From assembly GCA_003415625.1 (NCBI GenBank), contig PYIU01000001.1:2108001-2172000 (forward strand): DNA of 64,000 nt, in the 5' to 3' direction. The notes below the pieces were generated by a model. The model was not told the DNA's origin. It worked only from the letters and a program-made list of their open reading frames with translations, and ran no database searches. The stretch comes from Aquanectria penicillioides (Eukaryota > Ascomycota > Sordariomycetes > Hypocreales > Nectriaceae). Position 1 is the first letter of the stretch. Each line of letters starts with the position of its first letter. Shown here piece by piece: positions 1 through 11,557 of the stretch. Made by a program: the position numbers and the translations under genes.

Positions 1-827
1 GTTAGATAAGGCTCAACAACTCACCATTTCCCCACCAGTGGACAATCGGGCAGAAACGAGGCAGCCCGGATACCTTCGGAAGGCATCCTGCTAGTGACAA
101 GTACCTAGTGTTGACAGCCCATGAGTATGAGTGCGCTCCTCGGTTGAAATTCCATGGATCTCAGCCGCACTTTGAGTGCCGTCCCTTCCCGAACCCTGGT
201 TCAGTCCGAAAAATGTATAATTCCTTGCCTTTAAGTGCGGGGTTTACTGGATGCACTTTAACCACCGATGTCACTCACCATGCGTGACTGCAGCAGGCTG
301 TGAACAAAGAATATGTGGGGGGGAGCATCCTGTAAGCCTCAACTTCAACTATTGGCTTTTGGTGTCCTGAATTTGTGAATACAACTCTTCTCATTTGTTA
401 CGATAGTAGGGGTATGCCTCATGGCCTGATTCCCACCTATGAGGCACTACGCTTGCTATTCAACGGAGCCAAGGCAGGACAACAGCACCTTGCCACTTCT
501 CGTATCTGCGTATGCTGCCTACGTACTTGGGCGTGTGAGACTTGGTTTCTTTTTCACTTCCAATGTACTTATACGTACTCAAACGAGAGTACTTGGAGTG
601 ACATTGAGATAACATTCAATTGAAATCTTGGGTTAGGATGCGAGGCGTCCAGCTGAAGCTATTGATCAGCGATGGGCTTTAGGCTGAGCGTGCTGCATTT
701 TTGTCAGGGAGAGCTCAAGATCACTCTTCCAGTTTGTCTTTTTCCCTCCGATTATCTGCTTCTCAGTTTTGAAAGGTGAATCGAAGCTCTTTGGCCATTT
801 TTTTTCTGATCCCCTTTCATTGGAAAC
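1..827. other. intergenic, no gene seen
   Basis: No reading frame here has recognisable protein character. The longest plus-strand frame (375-623, 82 codons) has no family features and no splice partner. The last 200 bases are probably the promoter and leader of the membrane protein starting at 828. Confidence 0.5.
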
Positions 828-2249
828 ATGGAAACAGCGACGCTCTGGAACTTGCCTAGCCAGGCGCTTCCCCGGCAAACGCAGATCGTCGGCCCGATCT
901 TTGTAACCATTTGGATGTTCTGCACCCTTTTTCTTACCTTTCTTTTCTACCGATTGCTGAACAGACAAGCACGAACATGGGTGGAGTTCAAATCCATCAT
1001 GCTAGGTGCAGGCTGCCTTAGTTTGTGAGATGGCCCGATATTCGATATTCGTTCTTGGTGTTTCAATAATAACTAACAACCTAATGTCCAGTTGGTATCT
1101 CGGTATCGTCGTTGACAGATGGATGCACTACGACCAACGCCCCGCACCATTTGGCTACATAATCTTCCTACCGATATGGGAGTTTCTCAAAGTCGGCTCA
1201 ACGATTTCAATACTCTGGGGAACACATGCAATTGTGTGGAAAGAGCTCGAAGGCCATCGTTTCTCAAAGGAGTACCAAAGAAGATGGTTCTTTGTTGCCA
1301 AGGTTGCCATCTTTTTGGTGTGCCTGATGTCTCTGTACTATGCGATCTTGTACTTGGCGCTCTCAATCGTTTGGGTGGAGTTTTTCAGCTTAAACATCAT
1401 CGCCGACATTGCAACGAAACGAACACAGTTTGAGATTTCAATGAATGCGCTCTTCTTTGGGTTCAGTCTTCTGATATTCGGATTTGCGTCTGCCATCGGG
1501 TTTGACAGAACAAAAACACACGGGAAAATAGGACAGGTTAGTATTTTTCAGGCTCCTTCGACCCACGCTTACCAAGGAAGTAGACCCGGATTCTCCTTTG
1601 GTTCATCACCCTTGTACTGCTGGCCCGATCCATATTTGAATTCGCAGTGATTGTTCGAGTTGGTCGTACCAAATCCACCCGGAATGACGTCCTTCTGTTC
1701 CATGACATCACTTTTGGCGCCTTGAGTGAGTTATTCCTTGCAGCTACACTACTTTTAGCATGGAGGGTTTCTACGACCTTTGACAAAGATGGAAATGATG
1801 CCGAACATGTTCGATCTGTGATACGAAACCAGATTCTAGAAAAGCTGGATGAAGACACCGCAAACTGCATACGGGAGTCTCCAAACTTTGAAGAAGTCCT
1901 TCGACACATTACCAATAGACTTGACAACACCTTGAACACTGATACTCTACTATCTGGAGTATCCCTTAACCAACATCAAAAACGAGAGGTTGCGCAAACA
2001 TACTTGGAACACCTGCGGACTAAATACGGTACTCTAAACCCCAAAGAAGGAAGAGACTACAACTCCCTTGGTTCTCGGCATGGTTCTGCACTTTCATCTC
2101 TATTTGGGCGGAAATCAGCACAAGATGGTCGTCGGACGGTGTCTAGCAAGGGAAGTTCTCATCGCTTGTCTCATATACTTTCAAGAGAGAGGTTGAGTCA
2201 TTTCTCGCCTGTTAGCCAGCGATCGGCATCGGGAAACCACAATCTGTGA
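828..2249 (+). CDS. predicted seven-helix-like integral membrane protein, unknown function
   Basis: Model: join(828..1024,1092..1536,1584..2249), 435 aa. Intron 1 (67 bp) has GTGAGA, a TAACTAAC branch site and CCAG. Intron 2 (47 bp) has GTTAGT and TAG. Both restore one continuous frame, and the second joins straight into a hydrophobic helix (ILLWFITLVLLARSIFEFA). About seven hydrophobic segments lie in residues 20-265, for example FVTIWMFCTLFLTFLFY near the N-terminus. A hydrophilic, Ser/Arg-rich tail of about 165 residues follows (GRKSAQDGRR, SRERLSHFSPVSQRS) and is probably cytosolic. The topology is receptor-like or RTA1-like, but I see no diagnostic motif of a named family. Start: the first in-frame ATG, just before the first helix. 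Function not recognised. Confidence 0.75.
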
Positions 2250-2494
2250 TCAGTAACAGGAAATAAGAAAATTTAATGTTCATACCTTAAATTTGCCTCA
2301 AGGTTTCGCCTGTGATTTAATATGTAGATATGGCAATGTACCCTTCTCAAACTCTACCACAGCATACCTCAAATTATTTTCGAGACAGCAACGATCTGGG
2401 GCTACCAGGCGTTAGAAGTATTTTAGTCAAGTTATTCAGCTAGAACACTACATCTAATGCTTTTTGTCTTCGATCCTACTGTGCGATTGTCTTA

Positions 2495-4609
2495 TCAACT
2501 ATTTGTTCTTGCTGTGGAGTACGTGCTGGTACTTGCAGTTCTTTCAATGGCCATCTTCCTTGATGAGATTGCGTTGAACTTGCTGATCGTAAATCCAAAG
2601 CCGCCATGGGGATCGTAGTGTGCCTCTTCAAACAGAAATTTCAAGTTACGACCCCACTCTGCCCATGGTTCAAATGTCAGAATGTCAGCGCAGCGCTCGA
2701 GCATTCCATAAGGCCGTTGACGCATGAGGTGCATGAGCAATCTCCGCCAACATTCGGCTGGACGACACACCTTCCCTTTCCTCAACACCCGCTTTGCGAA
2801 GAAGGAAGCCAGTTTGACACAGGCCATATCTGTCTCAGTGTCCGCCGCAATCTCGTGAACAGCTTGCACGAAGGTTTCATGCTCTTTACCGGCCTGCTTA
2901 ATACAACCTATGGCATCTGATAAGTCAAGTCCTCGAATAATCTCTCGCAAGAGCAGGTTTCGAAGGCTATCTCGATCATTATCCAGCGGAGAATACCAGA
3001 CAGGGTTGTTCAAAAGCAGACCAGATGGCAAGGCAGCCGTTTCCTTAGAGGGTATTGCGATGGGATCGCTGGCTCCAACCTTGGCAGCAATGAAGTCGCT
3101 GTAAATGGAGTATAGATCTGGCGGTGCATTTTTCATCATGCGGAAAATTCCAGAAACGTTAGCTTCGTGGGGAATCGCCTGCAGCATTCTGATGTAGCGT
3201 TCTTTCCAGTGCTCATGGAGCCAGATAGATGAAGCCAAAGCTCTTCCTAACCGGGATATATTAACTGCCAATATTTCGCAATCTTTGAAGTTGGCCAGTC
3301 TTTGGCATAACTGTTTCTGTGCTTCCAATAAAAGGTGTGGCCCGCGATGTGCGATGTCACAGACGTTACCAAATACATTCTGCAATCGCCCCGTAGATCC
3401 AATAATTGGCAGAGCGACGGCGATGGCTTGGATTTGTTGAAAAAGGCTATTTCCAACCATAACTTTGAGGAAGTGATTGAGAACTTTGATATGGGTCCCA
3501 TGTCCAAGTTCCATGGCTGCCTCGATGCGTTCAATGTTCTTCCACCCAATTTTTCTGGATTCCACGGAGAGTGTGATAAATATCTGGACCGCTTCAACAC
3601 CTTTGGAGATTGATAAATCAAATGCCGTTAAAAGATGCTCCAGTATAAGATGGCTGTTAGAAGCCGGAGGCTCGTACACTTCTAAACCAAATATCCTGGG
3701 GTCCGATTGGCGAAGGGTTTCCTTGTGGTTACCTGTGGTATCAGGCCCCTCAAGTTTGAATATGGGTGCCAAAGCCACTCGGTAAGGGTCGAGTATTGAA
3801 TTTTCCCATAATAAAATTCTATCCCTATTCGGTTTCCAGGTTGCCCATATGTGAATGTCCGGGAAGATATCACGGACAAGAGGCGCGACCGTGGGGAGGG
3901 AGAGCAGCTCTGAGAGAAGGCCGACCAGTCGATAAGCCGAACACCATTTTTGAGTCTTTAGAGATTCTTTTAATTCTATTTCCAATTGTTTTTGGTAGCT
4001 CGCGTGCTGCAAAGTCTTCCGAATTAATGTTGCAGGTAGCTGATCGTGGCACTTCTCTTCACCGACTGCTCTAAGGATTCGTAATACTGACGGTAAATGG
4101 TCCTGCTGGTCATTTTCTTTGATCAGATCAAATAGTTCTTTTGCTATCAATGGGACCTCTGGATTGCCAAGATCGTTCCTTATCTTGTACGCAAGCATAA
4201 GACATTGCAGATATACTCGAACTCGGCGGAGAAGGAACTCGCCTGAATCCTCGCTCTCCCGTCGCAAAAGGTCAAGTTGTCCAATTGCAACCTCTGGAGA
4301 AAACACATGCAAGCAAGCCAATATACCTGCTTCTTGGGCATGTATTTCTTTTTTTAGATTCCTCACTTCGTTTATAAGAGCGAGTTCGCATTCGTCCGAC
4401 AAAGGATCGATACCACGTCGAAGAAGGCCAGTTCGTGCATTTCGCAAGTAGTCATCTGTCAAATCCTGGACTTCTTGGATGGGAAACCGGTCATAGTTTT
4501 CTTCCCTTAGATCCGATATGGCTGTTGTTCTCCGAAGTTGCTCCTCCCAAGTTGGTCTTCGTGCCACGGACGACCACAACCAGGGCCGAAGAGTTGATGA
4601 AGACGGCAT
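2495..4609 (-). CDS. hypothetical protein, 704 aa, intronless
   Basis: A single uninterrupted minus-strand frame of 704 codons, far longer than chance in sequence of about 46 percent GC. The product is rich in predicted helices with Leu/Glu/Arg periodicity. It has no signal peptide, membrane helix or zinc motif, so it is probably a soluble cytosolic or nuclear alpha-helical protein. The N-terminus (MPSSSTLRPWLW) is followed by an acidic/basic helical stretch. The C-terminus is Ser/Thr-rich (TASTSTYSTARTNS). No domain recognised. It is tail-to-tail with the membrane-protein gene at 828-2249 (245 bp between stops), so the two do not share a promoter. Confidence 0.75.
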   Translation of the reverse strand: MPSSSTLRPWLWSSVARRPTWEEQLRRTTAISDLREENYDRFPIQEVQDLTDDYLRNARTGLLRRGIDPLSDECELALINEVRNLKKEIHAQEAGILACLHVFSPEVAIGQLDLLRRESEDSGEFLLRRVRVYLQCLMLAYKIRNDLGNPEVPLIAKELFDLIKENDQQDHLPSVLRILRAVGEEKCHDQLPATLIRKTLQHASYQKQLEIELKESLKTQKWCSAYRLVGLLSELLSLPTVAPLVRDIFPDIHIWATWKPNRDRILLWENSILDPYRVALAPIFKLEGPDTTGNHKETLRQSDPRIFGLEVYEPPASNSHLILEHLLTAFDLSISKGVEAVQIFITLSVESRKIGWKNIERIEAAMELGHGTHIKVLNHFLKVMVGNSLFQQIQAIAVALPIIGSTGRLQNVFGNVCDIAHRGPHLLLEAQKQLCQRLANFKDCEILAVNISRLGRALASSIWLHEHWKERYIRMLQAIPHEANVSGIFRMMKNAPPDLYSIYSDFIAAKVGASDPIAIPSKETAALPSGLLLNNPVWYSPLDNDRDSLRNLLLREIIRGLDLSDAIGCIKQAGKEHETFVQAVHEIAADTETDMACVKLASFFAKRVLRKGKVCRPAECWRRLLMHLMRQRPYGMLERCADILTFEPWAEWGRNLKFLFEEAHYDPHGGFGFTISKFNAISSRKMAIERTASTSTYSTARTNS

Positions 4610-5397
4610 GCATAGGGAAGGTGACTGGTATGAAACTGCTTACAAGCACTTGTCACCTGAACTTGGAATCATTGATTACCCGATCTTCAGAGATTGATGG
4701 GTGTCTTTGTTAGAGGCCCTATTTTCCCTTGCAGCCGACAACCGAGGCCTGATCCGTTGGGCGAGTATTTTTTGGGTCGCCATGGGTCGCATTCCGCCTC
4801 GTTCAAGGCGAGCTGCATTAGTAAAATGGAAGTACCTTCATGTCTCTAGATACAAAAGAATGCCAGGGTCTGGTTTCTTATCATCATACCCCTCACTGGC
4901 GCTAGAAAGTGCAGCAAGTGCATATTGATTGCATTGAATTTGGGGGCACCTTAGGGTAATTGCCAGTCACCCAGGAGCGTAGCCTCAAAATGATTGCGGC
5001 ATGGTGGGCATAAGCCAAGGCCAAATTTGTCGATACCATTACAATTCAAATGAGAAATTACAAGCCATGTGCCACGTCAATCTGTATATCCTAGGCACAT
5101 GACACCCAAATGGTTCACGGCTTCTGCCCCAGACGACCTGCCAGCAGAGCAGGCTGCAGGGGCAGACAAATGTCGCCAAACAAAACGATGTGTAAAAAGG
5201 GTGTAAATTTAGAAATTTCAAAGCAATAAAAAAAAATACATTGTGATTTTAACCAGGCCAGGCTAAAATCGGAATCGTCTTGCGAGGATATTGCATCCTC
5301 GAGCTAATTGCATAATAGCTTAGGTCGTCCATTGGCATATTCTATAGCAAACACAAAATCGATCTGTCAAGAGGAACTTTTTCTTGCCCTTTTTTGT
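4610..5397. other. intergenic, no gene seen
   Basis: Lies between the start of the 704-aa gene and the stop of the RTA1-like gene, both on the minus strand. It should hold the promoter of the former and the 3' region of the latter. Short frames at 4701-4928 and 5039-5221 show no coding character. Confidence 0.45.
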
Positions 5398-6362
5398 TCA
5401 AGCCATCTCAACGTCATGGTTAGTCCCCAAATGCTCGAAAGGAGGAATTTCTGCTAGGTATCGTAGATAAAAGATTACCATTGTTATGGCCATGAGCAAC
5501 CCGTCAAACACGTAGAGTGTCCATTCGTGCTTTAGTAAATATCCATCTGAGCCCATTATATACTCAATGACTCGACATATGGAACGCGTAAGAATAAGTA
5601 GAGACGTTGAGAAGAGGATCATCATCATGTGTTGCCAAGGGAATTCCCACGTCCGAGGTGTTTCCAATAGGCTACCGCTAGGTGGTTGAAACGCACCAGA
5701 GATGATGCAATGTTGCCGATATTTTATTTGAAACACGACAACAACAATGACGAAGAGACCCAAAAAGATGATTTGGCTGAACAAGCCAGCAACAACAATA
5801 TTCTCGCCAATTTTCGGGTCGTCGACAACTGCCACCAAGCCAGCTCCGGAGCTCTGAATGAGGAAAGAGGAGACATCACCGAGAACAAAGATCGTGGTTA
5901 GCCAACGGACTTTGATCATGCAGCATGATTCTCCTTCAGGCCCGAGGCCACGGATGATCCGTCCCAGAGTCATGTAGATTGAGGCGGCAAACGATGAAGG
6001 GGCAACGAGGAGAAAGACCGATTGCAAGATGTAAGGTCCAAGCTGGTCAGTAGCTTTGTTTGCAGCTACACGACCTATAAACCCCAAGAATTCAACTGTT
6101 GTATCCAAGTTAGTTAACAGAGAATTTACAAGGTTTAAATGTGGGAGATCATACGGTATCCACCAATAACGAATGGGACACATGCCCACATGCGATGATG
6201 ATAGATCTTCCAGGTATGAGCCAATGACAATACCAAAAAGATGACGGTGAAAGTAACAGCTGCTGCCATTGACGGAACGTAGCTCCATAGATAGAAGTCT
6301 CCTTTATAGGGGAGAAGCTCTCCCCTCTCAGCCAAAAGGTGGCTTGCCCGGATAGCTTCCAT
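5398..6362 (-). CDS. RTA1-like lipid-translocating/resistance membrane protein
   Basis: Model: complement(join(5398..6095,6155..6362)), 301 aa, within the usual 280-350 of the RTA1 family. The 59-bp intron (GTATGA, TAACTAAC, ACAG) joins exon 1 to exon 2 as PFVIGGYLEFLGFIGR, the hallmark RTA1 segment after the first two helices. Seven hydrophobic segments follow the family spacing, with conserved pieces such as QSVFLLVAPSSFAASIYMTLGR and the late RSICRVIEY. Family members sit in the plasma or internal membrane and have been linked to sterol/sphingoid-base resistance and lipid asymmetry; substrates are mostly unproven. Start: an ATG 8 residues before the first conserved segment, with no better one upstream. 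The product class is secure, the specific role is not. Confidence 0.9.
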
Positions 6363-6869
6363 TTGAGTCTAAGATTGTGAAAAGAGCAAGGTAGAAGTAA
6401 TACAGACCGAAATCGAGGGGTAAAATGTCAAGAAATGCAGAAAAGAAAAGAAGAAGAAGAAATTGGTTGAGTGAGACCCACGAGGAACTAATGATCGAGT
6501 AGCAGCAACAAGTTCGGATTTCCGGTGACTTTTAAGTACAATAGCTTGTGAGAGATCCAAAATATAGGTTCATGTCCCGAATAATCGTAAAAGTCCAAAT
6601 TGGGAATTGCCGAGCATTGATTGATCAAGCACCGCCCCAATGACATCCCCACAAATCGTAAAACCTCACTCGTACACATCCAAAAGAGGCAATGCGCCTC
6701 TGTGAATTTCTTCAGCCTTCGAACACAATTTAAAGGCGACCATCATTTTCTTTCGTATCATATACGAGCGTGTTTGACTTACGCAAGCTTTTTTATAATT
6801 GCCTATGATTTGTTTGCTTCATTTTGTTTTCTCCTATCTCCATAGTCAGCCCCAATGGTCCACGCAATG
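6363..6869. other. intergenic, promoter side of the RTA1-like gene
   Basis: Moderately AT-rich sequence between the RTA1-like start and the remnant of a Zn2Cys6 regulator. A pyrimidine/purine-biased tract (AAGAAAAGAAGAAGAAG) at about 6442-6459 lies 80-100 bp upstream of the RTA1-like ATG and may be part of its core promoter. Confidence 0.4.
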
Positions 6870-7715
6870 CAGCGTCAGCATCATCGGAAATCTCGCCGAT
6901 GGGTGTCTGGTCTGTAAGAGAAGGCACGTGAATGGACCAAAAGCGCACTATTTGCCCCAATTGCGAAATTTCTGGTCCAAGATTCCGCTATGAAGACCCA
7001 GAGAAGACTAGAACCAGCGCTCGAAAATATGAACAGGTGTTTGACACCACTTCGTGGCTGAAAAACGTGTTGCCAACATTTCCACTATCACAATCCCCGT
7101 CTTTGCCAGGTTTGGTCCCAGAAAACGAGGACCATTTGTTTACTCTGCCACGTTTGTCTCTTTTCTCATCCTTAGAAGGAGATGGGAAACTGGCCAATGG
7201 TGGTGGAGCCTATGGAACTACTATATAAAACATACATTAACACAGCACTCACAACGCCACATCTTATGAACCAACCTCTGCCCCTATCCGCGATACACCT
7301 GAGTAGCTATTGCCAACAAGAGTCTGTTTTTTACCGGCATATAGCGGAAATTCTTCAGTATCGGGCGCCAGTTAGCTGCAACAAATTGCTGGACGGCAAC
7401 TCGGATTCAAAGCCACCGGCACAATTCCTATTCTCGTCTCTTCTAGCGCTTTACTATCTTGCCGACAATGTTGCCACGTCAGCGGCGGATTTCAATGCCA
7501 TACTCCAGAGCCTCGTACAGTACTTCAAACTCAAACAAGGGCCTCGTATGATGGGGGGCAGGTCATGGCCCTCGTTGTGCCACACCGGACTTCAACCCTT
7601 TTTCAATGAAACCATGGATGCGACCGCCCCGAGTCCCAGAGAGGATCAGTCTGAGGCCCATGATTTAACTTTGACCTTGCTCCCAACCTCACATTTCAAC
7701 AAAGAATCTTTATAG
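6870..7715 (+). pseudogene. decayed Zn(II)2Cys6 transcription factor (fungal_trans_2 / Upc2-like)
   Basis: The N-terminal basic and zinc-cluster signature is present but spread over three frames. HRKSRR (about 6878-6899) is followed after one extra base by GCLVCKRRHV (6901-6930), then about two bases are missing, then DQKRTICPNCEISG. The third cluster Cys is lost at the second shift and the sixth reads Phe (RFRYED). Downstream, 7182-7715 carries the start of the fungal_trans_2 regulatory domain: MELLYKTYINTAL, PLPLSAIHLSSY and FLFSSLLALYYLAD match the family's usual LELL, LLALSALHL and FLFSSLLALY blocks. The typical remaining 150-200 residues are not found. A functional DNA-binding domain is ruled out unless the base calls are wrong. 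Confidence 0.75.
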
Positions 7716-9441
7716 CAGTGAGGATGCAAAAAAGTTTGAATTTGCACCGCCCGACTAGAAGGAACAAACCGGTGCATGCATGCTTTGATGGCATGGTCGA
7801 ATCTCATCACCTCTCATTTTATTGGCCTCATAGAGAAGTGAACTACGGAGGCCCTCTTCATTCTGGCACATTGGGCGATTCTACTTTGTTATTTGATGGA
7901 GTTCGGTGTTTTGGGCCTCCGAGACAGCACCCCCTTGGTGGTATCAGAGAGATCGCTGTACCATATTAGGTTCCTTAGATCCCGGAGATGGAGGATGGGC
8001 GCCAAAGCCGGGATACATACTGAGGATAAGTAAAGCCATATGATCATTGCTGGATCATTCAGTTCGGATACCAGCGTACCGCCCCGGTGGGCAATTTAGG
8101 GATTAAAGGAAAATCTTAGAATCATTGGTATGTGTAAATAGGTGAAACGATCTATCCTCAACGGATCTCATCGTTTGCCTGACAATCACCTCCTCCTAGC
8201 TTATTGTATAGTCCGGCAATGTTAGTAGCCTCCCAATTTCCCAGTCACACACATCGCTTCCTTCTTAGCCGGAATTGGAATGATCTGAAAGTACGCACTT
8301 GATCAAATCTCAGGTTTCATGATTCATAGCTCAAATCATACTAAGGAAGAGACACATTCGCCAGGCTTCCGAACCAAAGATTTTGCGACTTGCGAGACAG
8401 CTTTAGAGCAGAATATGGAAGCAAAAATCATTTTGCTTCTCTCCCAAATTAGGAGGTAGGCTTTGATTTCCCATTGGTTTGTTTATCAAGGGGATGGAAA
8501 AGACATCATGACTTGATGGTAAGTATCGGAACCCCAAGCTAGATTGGAACAAGTAGTCTCAGTGTCAATAGAACCATACACAGACAACTACCCCGCCACA
8601 GTCATTTTTGCCGATAATGACGGAAAAATTGAGCGGATCATTCTGTGCTTTGTTGATGATCGAAAGTGCTATCAGTGATTCCCAAAGAAGAATGATACAT
8701 CGATCTCACACAAGCATCATGAGAGGAAGTGGGTCTGCATGCCGACTGTATCTATGCATCTGCTCTTTGATGCTGATAGTGGCTTGACGTATCTTGGAGG
8801 ACGGAACCCGCGGCCTCCGTCACCCGTATCAGTGAGCAGCCTCGTAGCACGATCCGTGATGTTAGATCGTTAGCTCCCTGCTACCCCTCTTTCCGTCGCC
8901 TGCATTACCCAATGAAAGCAAGGTGGTCAATTTCACAAGGCCTCGATTTTCCAGATCTGCCTGGCAATATATTCCGTCCATCTAGGTAATGTTGATCCTT
9001 CATGCTCCATTGGGTGGTCCGCACATCGTCTATCTGCCTGACGGCCCACCATGAGGCAATTGCCTTTTTGGCTCCCCTTCCCCACGGGGAAAATCACAGA
9101 TCGATCCAATAGCGATGTGCTTTTTTTCTGACATTCTCCACCTGCATCTCCACGTAGCAGCGCTAAATAAACTACTTGGGCATCTAAGACGGGCGTTGAT
9201 AGTAGCCATGTGTGCTTAATACGTATTCTGGTTTCATTATTCCTTCATTGGCGTCGGCTGACCAGATTAGCTTGGCCTTGAACTGGGATTAGATCCAGTG
9301 GCAAGGGTGTGATAGCGGTCATCTGAGGGATTCGCACGCTGGCCATCAAGTTCGAGAAAAGTTTAATTCAATCTGTTACAGTCTGCTACTCTGAGAAGCT
9401 AGCTATAGATTCGGTAATTTCCGAACTTCCGAGCTCATATC
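7716..9441. other. intergenic, nothing coding seen
   Basis: About 1.7 kb with no frame of protein character on either strand. The first 250 bases may contain unrecognisable C-terminal debris of the decayed regulator upstream. The last 80 bases are the 3' region of the minus-strand permease. Confidence 0.45.
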
Positions 9442-11192
9442 TCACTCTGGCTGGCCAGCTAGTCGCTCTGTGATTCCGACGTACTTGGAGCTTCCGTATG
9501 CAAACCAGCTGACTGTCGCCATCAAAACACCGAATCCAAACACCAGAGATGCATAATTCATGTTGGCTGGCGTAACCGGATAATAGGTGGGGAAACAGAG
9601 GAAAATGGTAATGTACGCACACCAACACAAGGCGGCCACCGCCACGGGTCGATGATAACGTCCAAGGGTAAAGACACCTCGAGGCACAGCGCAATGCTCA
9701 AATCCCCACACCACATTGATAAGGATCGGGAAGGCGTAGGAGATGATAAGAGTAACTGTACAAGCCGAGGAAATGCCGTAGTAGGCCGTCGCGTTTCCGA
9801 CGTAGATTAGACTGATAGCGGAGATTAGGACACCAGTCAGTACCAGGGAGCTTGTGGGCACCTTGGTTCGGTCGCCAACGCTTGCAAAACGGTAGGGCAG
9901 GCCTCCATCCCTTGCAAAGGCCCAGACAACCCTTGAAGTCGCAGAAATGACGGCTGCACCCGTTCCGCAAAAGCCCATGATCGGCAGAATTGATGTGAGG
10001 CCGATGGTAGCTGCTTGATTGCCTCCAGACACGTTGTAGTACAGCTGCGCAAAGGGGCTGATCAATCCAACTGGCCCAGATAACACACTCTGGATGTCAG
10101 TCAGGCAAAAGGCAACTGAAATGATCCAGGGGAAAGTCAGCAGTGCGCTGACTGCAATGTTGGCCACCACTATGCGGATTTAGCAAAGATCAGTTCAACT
10201 TAGGACGCCGTTCCACAAGGACCTACTCGTTCTTGGCAAGTCTCGGGCTGCAAAGGTCATCTCCTCTGACAGATGGGTAGAGCTGTCCCATCCGACAAAG
10301 CCAATGGCCCCCGTCATGAGGCCGATCGACCACGCAACCTATCTCCAGTCAACACACGATTTTGGATTAGAAGTCAGCAAACAGCTTACCCCAGAGTTTT
10401 CCCACCCGCTCAGATTTGTGGAGTCTGTAAACACGTACTCGGCGGTATTCTTGGGGTTCACGTGCACGAGGAGGTAAATTGAAGTCGCAAAGTATCCAAG
10501 AACGTGGGCAAACATGCCAATAAATATGAGATGGTGGAGATGTTTGATCTCAAAAATTGCGAACAGGGTATACATGCCGGTCAATCCGATGACAATCTGG
10601 AAGAGGAATGGCATTAGAAAGGTGGAACAACAGAAAAGAATAAGTGACAATGACACACCAAGGATGTATGCCATCTCTCGTAAACGTAGCTGTCGCTGAA
10701 CAAAATTGCCCAAGACTGAATCTGCATGGCGGTAGCAAAGGTACCTGCCGCAGCACACAAGAGCCAGCCTATCATGGTAATCCATCCAGCGTACCAGGCG
10801 AACACTCTGCGGTACTTGGGCGGCGACAGCTCGGCGACATAGTGATACTGGCCTCCCGCCGTTGGAATCATGCTAGAGTATTCTGCGATGCATAAGCATA
10901 TTGTCAAAGCTCCGACCGCCGAGACCATGAAGCCCCAGACCAAGCTCGAGCTGCCGCCACTGTTTAATGCCTGCGCCGCAGTGGACGAAACAGCCTCCCA
11001 AGTGACCGTCGTGCAAAACGACATGAACAGTAGGGACCAAATGTTGAAGTTCCTTTCAAGCTTGGACGGCTCAATACCGAGAGTGGCGAGCTGAGCATCA
11101 TCATCTTGCGAGGGTCTTTTGCGGAGGCCGTTGTCATCGACACCCATCTGCTTGTGGTCGGCAGCAATGCCGGTAGACGTGGTGGGATCCAT
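9442..11192 (-). CDS. APC-family amino acid/choline (GABA-permease-like) transporter
   Basis: Model: complement(join(9442..10169,10227..10338,10390..10596,10659..11192)), 526 aa, normal for the fungal family. Introns are 62 bp (GTGTGT..CCAG), 51 bp (GTAAGC..ATAG) and 57 bp (GTAGGT..ATAG). Each restores frame, the last creating an ATG codon in LPRTMVANIAVSA. The N-terminal tail of about 55 residues is hydrophilic. TM1 starts at NIWSLLFMSF. The loop EYSSMIPTAGGQYHYVAELS is the family consensus, and VGWDSSTHLSEEMTFAARDL marks TM6-7. About 12 helices are expected, in the plasma membrane. Relatives move GABA, choline or amino acids; the sequence alone does not settle the substrate. It shares a 365-bp intergenic spacer with the divergently transcribed Rieske oxygenase, which suggests co-regulation and a linked substrate. 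Confidence 0.92.
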
Positions 11193-11557
11193 TGGGAATA
11201 TGCAAAGTCTTGCTAAAGTGAGCAAGATTGGAATGTTGAAGGGGGTCGGTGTCTAATAGCACAGGGGCGATTGGTTTTATCTGAAAAGCGATCTCCAGGG
11301 GCTTGAGGTTGGTATTTTCTGGATAATTATTGCCCAATGGCCATTGAGTAGTTCCAGATTCCGAATGAGGGGGAATCGGAGATGTTTGACCAATCACTCG
11401 GATTTCCGGGAAATACAAGGTCATCTGAGATATGAGTGTCACAATCCAGAGCTTATTTATAGTCCGTCGCCCTCATACCAGCTAGCCTCATCCAGCACCG
11501 CCCCGGCAGACCAACTCTTGGACAAGACTCAAAACAAAAACCACCACAGACACAAAA
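11193..11557. promoter_or_regulatory. bidirectional promoter between permease and Rieske oxygenase
   Basis: Only 365 bp separate the two start codons, so both core promoters must lie here. The Rieske-side leader is CA-rich before the ATG at 11558. A likely TATA-type element (TTATTTATAG, about 11453-11462) lies roughly 100 bp upstream of that ATG. No operator can be assigned by eye. Confidence 0.5.
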
